NCBI RefSeq assembly: GCF_014640115.1 | Contig: NZ_BMGI01000005.1 | Span: forward strand, 62,001-126,000 | Source of the DNA: Sinisalibacter lacisalsi | GTDB taxonomy: Bacteria; Pseudomonadota; Alphaproteobacteria; Rhodobacterales; Rhodobacteraceae | Reading direction: 5' to 3' | Length of the DNA stretch: 64,000 nt | Shown here: positions 7,450-15,386 of the stretch, one piece after another | Layout: each line of letters opens with the position of its first letter | Position numbering within the stretch: the first letter of the stretch is position 1 | The notes under the pieces: generated by a model | Databases searched by the model: none | The model's input: the letters and a program-made list of their open reading frames with translations, nothing else | What the model was told of the DNA's origin: nothing | Translations under genes and position numbers: made by a program

Positions 7450-9107
7450 GGCCGCTCATCCGGATCTTCCGCCTGATGGTGCAGAGCCAGCGCAAGGCGC
7501 TGTTGCAGGGCGCCGCGCTGTCGCTCGTGGTGCTCCTGATGGGGGCGGCGCTGCTCGGGCTTTCGGGCTGGTTCATCACCGCTGCGGCGGCGGCGGGGCT
7601 GGCCGGCGCGGGCGCCACCTTCGACGTGTTCCGACCCTCCGCGATGGTGCGCTTCCTCGCGCTCGGGCGCACCGCGGCGCGCTACGGCGAGCGGCTCACC
7701 ACCCACGACGCCACCCTGCGGGTGCTCGCCGCGCTCCGGGTGCGGCTGCTCGCGCGCGCCGCCGCCCTGCCCTTCGACGAGATGATCCGGGCGCGGCGCA
7801 GCGCCGGGCTGAACCGGATCACCGCCGATGTCGACGCGCTCGACGGCATCCCCTTGCGGCTGATCCTGCCGATCGGCGCGGGGTTGGCGGCGCATGGGTT
7901 GGTTTTCGCGGTGCTGTGGTGGCTGAGCGATCTGCGCGTGGCGGCGGCGATCCTCGTGATCCACCTTCTCGGCGCGGCCGCGGTCATGGCCTGGGCGGGC
8001 GCGCGGGCGGCGGGGCCTTCCGCCGACGCCGAGCGCGCGGGGCAGACCTACCGCGCCCGGCTGCTCGACCTGGTCCGCGCCCGGGCCGACCTCGTGGTGC
8101 ATGGCCGCCTGCCCGCCGAGGCGGGGGCGGTGCACGCTTCCGACGCCGAGCGGCGCACGCTGCAGGCAGGGCTGGATCGCACCGGGCGGCGCGCGGGGGC
8201 CGCACTGGCGCTGGTGGCCAGCGCGGCGGCCGCGGCGGCGCTCTGGATCGGCCTCGGGCTGGTCGAGAGCGGCACCCTCACCCCGGCGCTCGCCGCCCTT
8301 GGCGTATTCACCGCGCTGGCGCTGGCCGAGACGCTGGCCCCGATGCACAGGGCGGCGACCGAGCTGGGCCGGATGCGGCTCGCGGCCGACCGGATGGGTG
8401 CGGTGCTCGATACCGCCGCCGCGCCGGCGGAAGGCCCTGCCCCCGCGCCGGACCGCGCCGCTCCGGTGCTCGCCCTCGACAGGCTCGCGCTGCAGCGCCT
8501 CGGCGCGGCAGCCCCGGTGTTCGAGGGGCTTTCGCTCGCGCTGGCGCCGGGCGAGGTTCTGGCGCTCACCGGCCCCTCGGGCTCGGGCAAGAGCACCGTG
8601 CTGCAGATCGCCGCCGGGGTGAGCCAGGCCAGCGCCGGGCGGGCGCATCTGCTTGGCCAGCCGCTCGCCGACTGGCCAGAGCAGGCGCTGCGCGACACCG
8701 TCACCCTCGTGCCACAACGCGCGAGCCTGGTGGCCGGAACCCTGCGCGACAACCTCGCGCTGGCGGCACCGGATGCCGACGACGCCACCCTCCTCGCCGC
8801 GCTCGACGCCTGCGCCCTTGGCGCCACCTTCGCCGCGCGCGGCGGGCTGGAGGCCCCGATCGGCCCCGGCGGCGCGGGGCTGTCGGGGGGCGAAGCCCGA
8901 CGGGTGGCGCTGGCGCGCGCACTGCTGCGCCGGCCTGCGCTGCTGCTGCTCGACGAGCCCACTGAGGGGCTCGACCGGGCCACCGCCGCGGCGGTGCTGG
9001 CTGGTATCCGCGCCGCCCTGCCCGAGGCCGCGATCCTGATCGCCGCCCACCGCGCGGTGGAAATCGCAGCCGCGGATCGCAGCCTTGCCATGACGTCTAT
9101 GACATAA
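7446..9107 (+). CDS. cydC: Cysteine/glutathione ABC exporter subunit CydC
   Basis: A 553-residue partner of CydD. An N-terminal six-helix ABC transmembrane domain (about 15-300) is followed by an ATPase domain with Walker A G-P-S-G-S-G-K-S-T (about 375), signature L-S-G-G-E-A-R-R (about 478) and Walker B L-L-L-L-D-E-P-T-E-G-L-D. The ATG is inside the cydD stop (ATGA, 7446-7449). The heterodimer acts in the inner membrane, exporting reductant needed for haem insertion into CydAB. About 127 bases with an FNR box and a -10 separate it from cydA, so cydDC and cydABX can be transcribed separately. Confidence 0.92.
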   Translation: MRPLIRIFRLMVQSQRKALLQGAALSLVVLLMGAALLGLSGWFITAAAAAGLAGAGATFDVFRPSAMVRFLALGRTAARYGERLTTHDATLRVLAALRVRLLARAAALPFDEMIRARRSAGLNRITADVDALDGIPLRLILPIGAGLAAHGLVFAVLWWLSDLRVAAAILVIHLLGAAAVMAWAGARAAGPSADAERAGQTYRARLLDLVRARADLVVHGRLPAEAGAVHASDAERRTLQAGLDRTGRRAGAALALVASAAAAAALWIGLGLVESGTLTPALAALGVFTALALAETLAPMHRAATELGRMRLAADRMGAVLDTAAAPAEGPAPAPDRAAPVLALDRLALQRLGAAAPVFEGLSLALAPGEVLALTGPSGSGKSTVLQIAAGVSQASAGRAHLLGQPLADWPEQALRDTVTLVPQRASLVAGTLRDNLALAAPDADDATLLAALDACALGATFAARGGLEAPIGPGGAGLSGGEARRVALARALLRRPALLLLDEPTEGLDRATAAAVLAGIRAALPEAAILIAAHRAVEIAAADRSLAMTSMT

Positions 9108-9152
9108 AGTCACATCCCCGATTCAGGTTTTGACCTGCACCTCTATCTTCAT

Positions 9153-9166
9153 ATGATCCGGATCAA
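9153..9166 (+). promoter_or_regulatory. FNR-type box upstream of cydA
   Basis: ATGATCCGGATCAA contains the perfect palindrome TGATCCGGATCA and differs from TTGAT-N4-ATCAA at one position. Its centre (9159.5) lies about 40 bases from the transcription start predicted by the TTTAAT hexamer at 9187-9192. That is class II spacing for anaerobic or microaerobic activation of cydABX. Confidence 0.75.
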
Positions 9167-9186
9167 AGTTGCATCTCACATGTTGC

Positions 9187-9192
9187 TTTAAT
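9187..9192 (+). promoter_or_regulatory. -10 hexamer (TTTAAT) of the cydABX promoter
   Basis: TTTAAT matches five of six positions of TATAAT. It sits at the distance expected from the upstream FNR box. The predicted start near 9200 gives a leader of about 35 bases before the cydA ATG. Confidence 0.55.
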
Positions 9193-9234
9193 CTGGAACC
9201 TCCCGGGCCGATGGCCCCGATACAGGAGAGAGAG

Positions 9235-10845
9235 ATGGAGTTCGGAATCGTCGAGCTGTCACGGCTGCAATTCGCCATGACCGCGATGTATCACTTCCTC
9301 TTCGTGCCGCTCACGCTCGGTCTGTCGATCATCGTGGCGATCATGGAGACGGTCTATGTCATGACCAACCGTCCGATCTGGCGGCAGATGACGAAGTTCT
9401 GGGCCACGCTGTTCGGCATCAACTTCGTGCTCGGCGTCGCCACCGGCATCACCATGGAATTCCAGTTCGGGATGAACTGGAGCTACTACAGCCACTACGT
9501 CGGCGACATCTTCGGCGCGCCGCTGGCGATCGAGGGGCTGATGGCCTTCTTCCTCGAAGCCACCTTCGTCGGCCTGATGTTCTTCGGCTGGGACAAGATG
9601 TCGAAGGTCGCGCATGCCGGCGTCACCTGGCTCGTCGTCATCGGCTCGAACTTCTCGGCGCTGTGGATTCTCATCGCCAACGGCTGGATGCAGAACCCGG
9701 TGGGCGCGGAGTTCAACCCGATGACGATGCGGATGGAGATGACCTCGTTCTTCGAAGTGCTGTTCAACGAGGTGGCACAGGCGAAATTCGTCCACACCGT
9801 CTCGGCCGGCTACGTCACCGCAAGCGTCTTCGTGATCGGCGTTTCGGCCTGGTACCTGCTGCGCGACCGCCATATCGAGCTGGCCCGCCGCTCGATCACC
9901 GTGGCCGCCGCCTTCGGCCTCGCCTCGGCGTTCTCGGTGGTGGTTCTGGGCGACGAGTCGGGCTACTCGGCCACCGACAACCAGAAAATGAAGCTCGCCG
10001 CGATCGAGGCGATGTGGGACACCCACGACGCCCCGGCGGAGTTCACCCTGATCGGCATTCCCGACCAGGAAGCGCGTGAAACCAAGTATGCCATCCACAT
10101 CCCCTGGGCGATGGGCATCATCGGCACCCGCTCGCTGACCGAGGAAATCCCCGGCATCAACGACCTCGAACAGCAGGCCGAAGAGCGCATCCGCTCCGGC
10201 ATGATCGCCTACGGGGCGCTGATGCAGATCCGCGCCGAGCGCGAGGCGGTCGACCCGGCGGTGATGGCGACCTTCGAGGCGCATTCCGACGATCTCGGCT
10301 ACGCCTTCCTCCTCCGCAAATACACCGACGACCCGACCACCGCGACCGAAGAGCAGATCGTGATGGCGGCGGAAGACACCATTCCCACGGTCTGGCCGCT
10401 GTTCTGGGCCTTCCGGGTCATGGTGGCGCTCGGCTTCGGTTTCATCGCCACGATGGGCTACTTCTTCATCCGCGCCTCGTTCAAGCGGATGGAGTTCCCG
10501 CGCTGGTCGCTGCACCTCGCGGTTTGGATGATCCCGGCGCCGTGGATCGCCGCCGAGATGGGCTGGTTCGTGGCCGAATTCGGCCGCCAGCCCTGGACGG
10601 TGGACGGCGTTCTGCCCACGGCGATGAGCGTGAGCGCGCTCTCGGTCACCGAGGTGGGGCTGACGCTGGCGGGCTTTCTCGCCTTCTACACCGTGCTCTT
10701 CGTCATCGAGATGGGCCTGATGCTGAAATACATCCGCAAGGGCCCGTTCCAGGACGTGACGGAAACCGAGCAATGGATGGACGACCACGCCGAACGGCTG
10801 CGCTGCGCGACCAACGCCAGCCCGATCGCAACCCCCGCGGAGTAA
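9235..10845 (+). CDS. cydA: Cytochrome bd ubiquinol oxidase subunit I
   Basis: A 536-residue polytopic haem protein. It carries the N-terminal His20 of the b595-ligand type, the quinol-oxidising loop and the G-R-Q-P-W motif at about 449-453. The length and long central loop fit the long-Q-loop class, as in E. coli CydA (522 aa). With CydB and CydX it oxidises quinol and reduces O2 at the cytoplasmic membrane with high O2 affinity, without pumping protons. The ATG at 9235 is preceded by AGGAG at 9224-9228; upstream in-frame starts lie in the promoter region and give no family homology. FNR control is suggested by the box at 9153-9166. Confidence 0.97.
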   Translation: MEFGIVELSRLQFAMTAMYHFLFVPLTLGLSIIVAIMETVYVMTNRPIWRQMTKFWATLFGINFVLGVATGITMEFQFGMNWSYYSHYVGDIFGAPLAIEGLMAFFLEATFVGLMFFGWDKMSKVAHAGVTWLVVIGSNFSALWILIANGWMQNPVGAEFNPMTMRMEMTSFFEVLFNEVAQAKFVHTVSAGYVTASVFVIGVSAWYLLRDRHIELARRSITVAAAFGLASAFSVVVLGDESGYSATDNQKMKLAAIEAMWDTHDAPAEFTLIGIPDQEARETKYAIHIPWAMGIIGTRSLTEEIPGINDLEQQAEERIRSGMIAYGALMQIRAEREAVDPAVMATFEAHSDDLGYAFLLRKYTDDPTTATEEQIVMAAEDTIPTVWPLFWAFRVMVALGFGFIATMGYFFIRASFKRMEFPRWSLHLAVWMIPAPWIAAEMGWFVAEFGRQPWTVDGVLPTAMSVSALSVTEVGLTLAGFLAFYTVLFVIEMGLMLKYIRKGPFQDVTETEQWMDDHAERLRCATNASPIATPAE

Positions 10846-10851
10846 TGACCA

Positions 10852-12015
10852 ATGATTCTGCATGAACTGATTTCACTCGACGTCCTGCGCGTCATCTGGT
10901 GGGGGCTGCTCGGCGTGCTGCTGATCGGCTTCGCCCTCACCGACGGGTTCGACATGGGGGTGGGCGCGCTCCTGCCCTTCGTCGGCAAGACCGACACCGA
11001 GCGCCGCGTGGTGATCAACACCGTCGGCCCGGTGTGGGAAGGCAACCAGGTGTGGTTCATCCTTGGCGGGGGCGCGATCTTCGCGGCCTGGCCACCGCTC
11101 TACGCGATGAGCTTCTCGGGCTTCTACCTCGCGATGTTCCTCGTGCTGGCGGCGCTGATCCTGCGCCCCGTCGGCTTCAAGTATCGCTCCAAGCGCGAAA
11201 GCGCGGCGTGGCGCAACGGCTGGGACTGGGCGCTCTTCGTCGGCGGCTTCGTGCCCGCCCTGCTCTTCGGCGTGGCGGTGGGCAACGTGCTGCAAGGCGC
11301 GCCGTTCCACCTCACCGACGACCTGCTGCCGGTCTACGAGGGCTCGGCCTTCGGCAAGCTCTTCGGGTTGCTCAACCCCTTCGCGCTGCTCGCCGGCGTG
11401 GTTTCGGCCGCGATGATCGTGATGCACGGCGCGGCCTGGCTCGGCCTGAAGGCGGAAGACCCGATCGCGGGGCGCGCCCGGCGGATCGGCATCTGGGCCG
11501 CCGGGGTCGCGTTCCTCGGCTACGCCCTCGCCGGGATCTGGCTTGCCTTCGGCATCGACGGCTATGCCTTCGCGGGCGAAGTCGCCACCAACGGCCCCTC
11601 GAACCCGCTGTTCTCCGAGGTGAACAAGGGCGGCTCATGGCTCGCGGCCTACGGCGAGCGGCCGTGGATCGCGATCGCCCCGGTGTTTGGCTTTGTGGGC
11701 ATGGCCATGGCCGCCCTCGGGCTCAAGTCCCGTCGCGACCTCGGCACGCTGTTGTGGTCGAAGCTCGCCATCTTCGGGGTGATCTCGAGCGTGGGGCTGA
11801 CGATGTTCCCCTTCATCCTGCCCTCGGCGACCGATCCCAGATCGTCGCTCACCGTGTGGGACGCCTCGTCGTCGCACCTCACCCTGTTCGTGATGCTCGT
11901 GGTCACGGTGATCTTCATGCCGCTGATCCTTCTCTACACCGCCTGGGTCTACAAGGTGCTGTGGGGCAAGGTGACCGAAGATGACGTGACCGCCGACAGC
12001 GGCGCGATGTACTGA
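10852..12015 (+). CDS. cydB: Cytochrome bd ubiquinol oxidase subunit II
   Basis: A 387-residue membrane protein. It has the CydB hallmarks: early W-W-G-L-L-G-V-L-L-I-G-F-A-L-T-D-G-F-D-M-G segment, E-G-N-Q-V-W-F and about eight to nine hydrophobic helices. It follows cydA after six bases and precedes cydX, so the three form one transcript. CydB pairs with CydA to form the oxidase core in the inner membrane. The acidic residues of T-D-G-F-D-M-G, associated with proton entry in the family, are present. Confidence 0.97.
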   Translation: MILHELISLDVLRVIWWGLLGVLLIGFALTDGFDMGVGALLPFVGKTDTERRVVINTVGPVWEGNQVWFILGGGAIFAAWPPLYAMSFSGFYLAMFLVLAALILRPVGFKYRSKRESAAWRNGWDWALFVGGFVPALLFGVAVGNVLQGAPFHLTDDLLPVYEGSAFGKLFGLLNPFALLAGVVSAAMIVMHGAAWLGLKAEDPIAGRARRIGIWAAGVAFLGYALAGIWLAFGIDGYAFAGEVATNGPSNPLFSEVNKGGSWLAAYGERPWIAIAPVFGFVGMAMAALGLKSRRDLGTLLWSKLAIFGVISSVGLTMFPFILPSATDPRSSLTVWDASSSHLTLFVMLVVTVIFMPLILLYTAWVYKVLWGKVTEDDVTADSGAMY

Positions 12016-12028
12016 GAAAGGAAACGAC

Positions 12029-12154
12029 ATGTGGTATTTCGCCTGGCTCCTCGGCCTGCCCCTCGCCGCCGGTTTCGCCGTGATCAACGCGATGTGGCTG
12101 GAACTGCAGGAAGACGAGAAGCTGATGAACAAGCAGCCCGCGCGCGACGACTGA
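12029..12154 (+). CDS. cydX: Cytochrome bd small subunit CydX
   Basis: A 41-residue single-helix protein, too short for most gene finders. It begins M-W-Y-F-A-W-L-L-G-L-P-L-A and continues F-A-V-I-N-A-M-W-L-E, the conserved CydX/CbdX pattern, with a charged C-terminus ending A-R-D-D. AAAGGAAA lies just upstream of the ATG, 13 bases after the cydB stop. CydX packs against CydA and stabilises its haems. A strong terminator follows at 12219-12256, closing the cydABX unit. Confidence 0.93.
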   Translation: MWYFAWLLGLPLAAGFAVINAMWLELQEDEKLMNKQPARDD

Positions 12155-12218
12155 GCGCGCGGCGCGAATTCCCCGGGTGCGCTTTTCGCGTCCCTTTCCG
12201 CGCGCCGGGGGCACCAGG

Positions 12219-12256
12219 TGGCCCGGCCGCACCCACGCGGTCGGGCCATTCTCTTT
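12219..12256 (+). terminator. Intrinsic terminator after cydX
   Basis: A 12-base-pair stem (TGGCCCGGCCGC with GCGGTCGGGCCA, one G-U pair) with a six-base loop is followed by TTCTCTTT. The minus-strand side has no T-run, so it serves the cyd transcript rather than hypC. Confidence 0.75.
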
Positions 12257-12265
12257 GATCGGGGG

Positions 12266-12502
12266 TCAGCCCTCGCGGGCCAGCGTGTCGGCGATTTCCT
12301 GGAACAGCGCGTGGCTTTCCAGCGCCTCCGCTTCCGGCACGGTGCGCTGCACGAAGCCGAGATGGATCACCACGTAGTCGCCCGGCTCGGGCGGATCGCC
12401 CGCCACCAGCATGAGATCGGCCCAGCGCTCCTGCCCCATCGCGGCGCAGCGGGCGCGGTTGCCATCGATCTCTTCGATCCGCATCGGAATGGTCAGGCAC
12501 AT
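12266..12502 (-). CDS. hypC: HypC/HybG-family hydrogenase maturation chaperone
   Basis: A 78-residue protein starting M-C-L-T-I-P, the HypC signature in which Cys2 binds the Fe(CN)2CO precursor and the hydrogenase large-subunit precursor. It also has the conserved G-D-Y-V-V-I-H-L-G-F-V core. The start at 12500-12502 exposes Cys2; a longer open frame upstream would bury it. HypC works with HypD and HypE to build the active-site iron moiety. It is divergent from the maturation peptidase with only 38 bases between them, and converges with cydX. The other maturation genes (hypBDEF) are not in this window. Confidence 0.88.
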   Translation of the reverse strand: MCLTIPMRIEEIDGNRARCAAMGQERWADLMLVAGDPPEPGDYVVIHLGFVQRTVPEAEALESHALFQEIADTLAREG

Positions 12503-12540
12503 GGCTGTCGTCTCCGCTTGCCGGTGGCTCGCAAGCCAGT

Positions 12541-13035
12541 ATGCTCGCAGCCATGACCACGGGCAAGAACACAATCCTGGTGCTGGGGCTTGGCAACGTG
12601 CTGCTCACCGACGAGGCGGCGGGCGTGCGCCTGGCCGAGCATGTCGGCGCGCTGCCCGACGCCGCAGAGCTTGGGCTGGAGGCGATGGACGGCGGCACCA
12701 TGGGGCTTACGCTCATGGTTGCCATGGAAGACGCAAACGCGATGATCGTCTGCGATTCGGCCTGGCTCGGGGAGCAACCGGGCGCCTTCAAGCTGTTCGA
12801 AGGGGCCGAGATGGACCACTTTTTGCGCACCCGCGGGCGCAATCCGCACGACATCGGCCTCGATGACGTGATGGACGGGTTGCGGCTGCGCGGGGCGGTG
12901 CCCGAAAAGCGGGCGCTGGTCGGAATTCAGCCAGAAATACTTACAGTTGGCGAGCATATGACCCCCGCCGTCGCCGCCGCCATCCCGCGCGCGGCCGAGG
13001 CGGTTCTGGCCCTCGCCCGGCGCTGGCGCGGCTGA
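12541..13035 (+). CDS. [NiFe]-hydrogenase maturation endopeptidase (HyaD/HybD family)
   Basis: A 164-residue peptidase of the M52 type. G-L-G-N-V-L-L-T-D-E-A-A-G near the N-terminus supplies the Ni-sensing acidic residue. A central D-A-N-A-M-I-V-C-D-S segment provides the second acidic site, and a His lies late in the protein. These enzymes remove the C-terminal peptide of the large subunit after Ni insertion; here HynL ends D-P-C-x2-C-x2-H followed by 15 residues that would be cut off. Starts at 12541 or 12553 (M-T-T-G-K-N) are both possible and neither has a clear ribosome site. It lies upstream of the hydrogenase structural genes on the same strand, outside their FNR promoter. Confidence 0.88.
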   Translation: MLAAMTTGKNTILVLGLGNVLLTDEAAGVRLAEHVGALPDAAELGLEAMDGGTMGLTLMVAMEDANAMIVCDSAWLGEQPGAFKLFEGAEMDHFLRTRGRNPHDIGLDDVMDGLRLRGAVPEKRALVGIQPEILTVGEHMTPAVAAAIPRAAEAVLALARRWRG

Positions 13036-13081
13036 TCCGCGAAGCTCCAACAAATTCAATAAACTAGATACATGCATTTTC

Positions 13082-13095
13082 TTGATGCAGATCAA
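13082..13095 (+). promoter_or_regulatory. Perfect FNR box upstream of the hydrogenase operon
   Basis: TTGATGCAGATCAA is an exact match to TTGAT-N4-ATCAA. Class II geometry would place transcription near 13130, but the corresponding -10 (CAATCT at 13118-13123) is poor. The preceding ATACATGCATTTT resembles an NsrR half-site but has no second half. Confidence 0.75.
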
Positions 13096-13131
13096 GTCGC
13101 CGTGATCGAAGGCGCGGCAATCTGCCACAAA

Positions 13132-13162
13132 CCTGCCGCCAGTCCGGTTTTTCGGCGGCAGG
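13132..13162 (+). promoter_or_regulatory. Leader hairpin that reaches the ribosome-binding site
   Basis: CCTGCCGCC (13132-13140) pairs perfectly with GGCGGCAGG (13154-13162). The 13-base loop contains a five-T run. The 3' arm runs into the GGAGGGGAGG that serves the next gene, so folding could limit translation or protect the 5' end of the mRNA. It lacks the T-tract after the stem expected of a terminator. Confidence 0.45.
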
Positions 13163-13178
13163 AGGGGAGGACGTTCGC

Positions 13179-13616
13179 GTGAGCACCAACAGCGACAATC
13201 TGCATGGCCGCGAGGCGGTCGACCTCTTGAAATCACACATTTCCACCGGCAACGCCCGGCCCGTTCTGCAGGAAATTCACGCCGCCCTCGAGGCCCTGCT
13301 CGCCACTGGCACCACCAGCACGATCGACTTGGGCGCCATTCCCTTCGGGCCCGGCGACGAGCGGCTGCTCGACGAGGTGCTGGGCAAGGGCGAACTCAGC
13401 GCGACGCTGGACGTGCTTGGCACCAGCCACGTCGAGGAAACCGGCATTCCCGGTGTCTGGCGCATCGACCATTTCGACCAGAACGGCGAGACGCTGTCGC
13501 GCTTCGTCGAGGTCACTTTTCTGCCCGAAATTTTGAAAACCCAACGTGCAGACGCCGAAGCAGGTCTCGCGCGGCTGGCAATCCGGCTCGAAGAGCACGA
13601 CAGCCGGACACATTGA
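13179..13616 (+). CDS. Short HupH/HyaF-like hydrogenase expression protein
   Basis: A 145-residue soluble protein. The segments L-Q-E-I-H-A-A-L-E-A-L-L, I-D-L-G-A-I-P-F-G-P-G-D and W-R-I-D-H-F-D-Q-N-G-E-T-L-S-R-F-V-E-V-T-F-L-P-E-I-L resemble one domain of HupH/HyaF. Those proteins are usually about 280 residues with two such domains and help small-subunit assembly or delivery. Here a single domain is present. The start is GTG 13179, with GGAGGGGAGG eight bases upstream. It lies 13 bases before hynS and probably heads the operon. The family call rests on remembered patterns plus position. Confidence 0.65.
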   Translation: MSTNSDNLHGREAVDLLKSHISTGNARPVLQEIHAALEALLATGTTSTIDLGAIPFGPGDERLLDEVLGKGELSATLDVLGTSHVEETGIPGVWRIDHFDQNGETLSRFVEVTFLPEILKTQRADAEAGLARLAIRLEEHDSRTH

Positions 13617-13629
13617 AAGGAGGCACGCG

Positions 13630-14724
13630 ATGGCGGACAAACCCCTGCTCCCGGACCTTATGAAGGCACACGGGATCAGCCGACGAGGCTTTTTGAAGTA
13701 TTGCGCCACGCTTACGTCGGCCATGGCGCTGCCGCCGATGCTGGCGCCGAAGGTGGCCCACGCGCTGGAAACCACCGCGCGCCCCTCGGTGATCTGGCTC
13801 AGCTTCCAGGAATGCACCGGCTGCACCGAGGCGATCACGCGCAGCCACGCGCCGACGATCGAAGACCTGATCTTCAACGTGATCTCGCTCGATTATCACC
13901 ACACGCTGCAGGCGGCCTCGGGCGACGCGGCCGAACATGCCCGCGAACAGGCGATGAAGGACAACTGGGGCAACTACCTCGTGGTGGTCGACGGCTCGAT
14001 CCCGATCGGGAACCCCGGCTATTCCACCATCGCCGGGATCTCGAACCTCGACATGCTGAAGGAAACCGCCGAGGGCGCCGCCGCGATCGTGGCGGTGGGC
14101 ACCTGCGCGGCCTACGGCGGCATCCCGCACGCCGATCCCAACCCGACCGGCGCGGTTTCGGTGAGCGACATCATCACCGACAAGCCGATCATCAACGTGC
14201 CCGGCTGCCCGCCGATCCCGATCGTGATGACCAGCGTTCTGGCGCAGTTCCTCACCTTCGGGCTGGAGAGCATCGAGGTCGATAAACTCGGCCGGCCGAA
14301 GGCCTTCTTCGGCGAAACCATCCATGACCGCTGCTACCGCCGTCCGTTCTACGACAAGGGGCTGTTCGCGGAAGGGTTCGACGACGAGGGCGCGCGCGAG
14401 GGCTGGTGCCTCTACAAGCTCGGCTGCAAGGGACCGACCACGCGCTCGGTCTGCGCCACGGTGAAGTGGAACAACGGCACGTCCTTCCCGATCCAGGCCG
14501 GCCATGGCTGCCTGGGCTGCACCGAACCGGATTTCTGGGACAACGGCGGCTTCTACAAACCGCTCTCGGTGCCGGCGGGCGAATACCGCAAGCTCGGCCT
14601 CGCGGCGGTCGCGGGGGGGGCGGCGCTTGGCGTCGCCGGTGGCGCGGTCGGCCGGGCCAACAAGGCGCGCGCGGCCAGGGCGCACGAGACCGTGGATGCG
14701 CATGATCTGGAGAAGAAGACATGA
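13630..14724 (+). CDS. hynS: [NiFe]-hydrogenase small subunit (Isp-type, HynS)
   Basis: A 364-residue electron-transfer subunit. A Tat signal has R18-R19 in S-R-R-G-F-L-K, a hydrophobic stretch and A-H-A-L-E as likely cleavage region. The proximal-cluster cysteines are in E-C-T-G-C-T-E (Cys62, Cys65). Further cluster residues occur in the H-D-R-C, W-C-L-Y-K-L-G-C-K-G and G-H-G-C-L-G-C-T-E segments. A C-terminal hydrophobic helix (about 318-338) anchors it to the membrane. The ATG at 13630 follows AAAGGAGG. It ends in an ATGA overlap with isp1. With HynL it is exported folded to the periplasmic face and passes electrons from H2 to Isp1/Isp2. Confidence 0.95.
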   Translation: MADKPLLPDLMKAHGISRRGFLKYCATLTSAMALPPMLAPKVAHALETTARPSVIWLSFQECTGCTEAITRSHAPTIEDLIFNVISLDYHHTLQAASGDAAEHAREQAMKDNWGNYLVVVDGSIPIGNPGYSTIAGISNLDMLKETAEGAAAIVAVGTCAAYGGIPHADPNPTGAVSVSDIITDKPIINVPGCPPIPIVMTSVLAQFLTFGLESIEVDKLGRPKAFFGETIHDRCYRRPFYDKGLFAEGFDDEGAREGWCLYKLGCKGPTTRSVCATVKWNNGTSFPIQAGHGCLGCTEPDFWDNGGFYKPLSVPAGEYRKLGLAAVAGGAALGVAGGAVGRANKARAARAHETVDAHDLEKKT

Positions 14725-15386
14725 ACAACCCATATTTCGACCTGTTGATGTGGGCCCGCGGCCCCGGCTTCGACATCGCGCTCACGATCCTGATCGGCGG
14801 CATCCTGCTGCGGGTGGTGGAAATCGTGGTGCTCGGCCGCAAGAAGGATCTGGCCAAGCCCAAGGGCAGCCCGGTGAGCCAGGGGATCAAGACGATCTTT
14901 ACCCGCTCGGTCCCGCGCAAGGGCATGATGAAGGACGCCCCCGTCACCTATATCGGCGGCTACGTCTTCCACATCGGCTTCTTCATCGCCTTCTTCTTCC
15001 TCGGCGCGCATATCGCGCTGGTCGACGACCTGATCGGGCTCAACTGGCCCGCCGCCAACAAGGCGCTGATCGAAACCGCGGCGGCGGCGAGCGTGATCGC
15101 ACTGCTCGCGCTGGCCTGGACCCGGGTGAAAGACCCGGTGCGCCGGGCGCTCACCCGCTTCGATGACTGGCTGGTGCTGGTGCTCTCGGGCCTGCCGCTG
15201 GTCACCGGCTACGTCGCCGTGAACCAGATCTTCGGCGATCCGACGCTGATGATGGCGGTGCACATCCTCTCGGCGGAGCTGCTGATGATCGCCTTCCCCT
15301 TCACCAAGCTGATGCACGCCGTCACCTTTGCGATGGCGCGGTACTACAACGGCTCGATCCAGGGCCGGAAAGGAGCCGAATCATGA
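14721..15386 (+). CDS. isp1: Isp1, NarI/DsrM-like membrane cytochrome b
   Basis: A 221-residue protein with five hydrophobic helices. Conserved His are in Y-V-F-H-I-G-F-F (about residue 80) and in M-M-A-V-H-I-L-S and K-L-M-H-A-V-T-F, suited to binding b haems as in the nitrate reductase gamma subunit and DsrM. Start and stop overlap hynS and isp2 by ATGA, so all are translated together. In the Thiocapsa hynS-isp1-isp2-hynL arrangement, Isp1 connects the periplasmic hydrogenase to the quinone pool or to cytoplasmic Isp2. The role here is by analogy. Confidence 0.9.
   Translation: MNNPYFDLLMWARGPGFDIALTILIGGILLRVVEIVVLGRKKDLAKPKGSPVSQGIKTIFTRSVPRKGMMKDAPVTYIGGYVFHIGFFIAFFFLGAHIALVDDLIGLNWPAANKALIETAAAASVIALLALAWTRVKDPVRRALTRFDDWLVLVLSGLPLVTGYVAVNQIFGDPTLMMAVHILSAELLMIAFPFTKLMHAVTFAMARYYNGSIQGRKGAES

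Noticed and set aside
13066..13090. NsrR operator in ATACATGCATTTTCTTGATGCA
   Set aside because: Only one half resembles the ATGCATTT half-site; the required inverted second half is missing.
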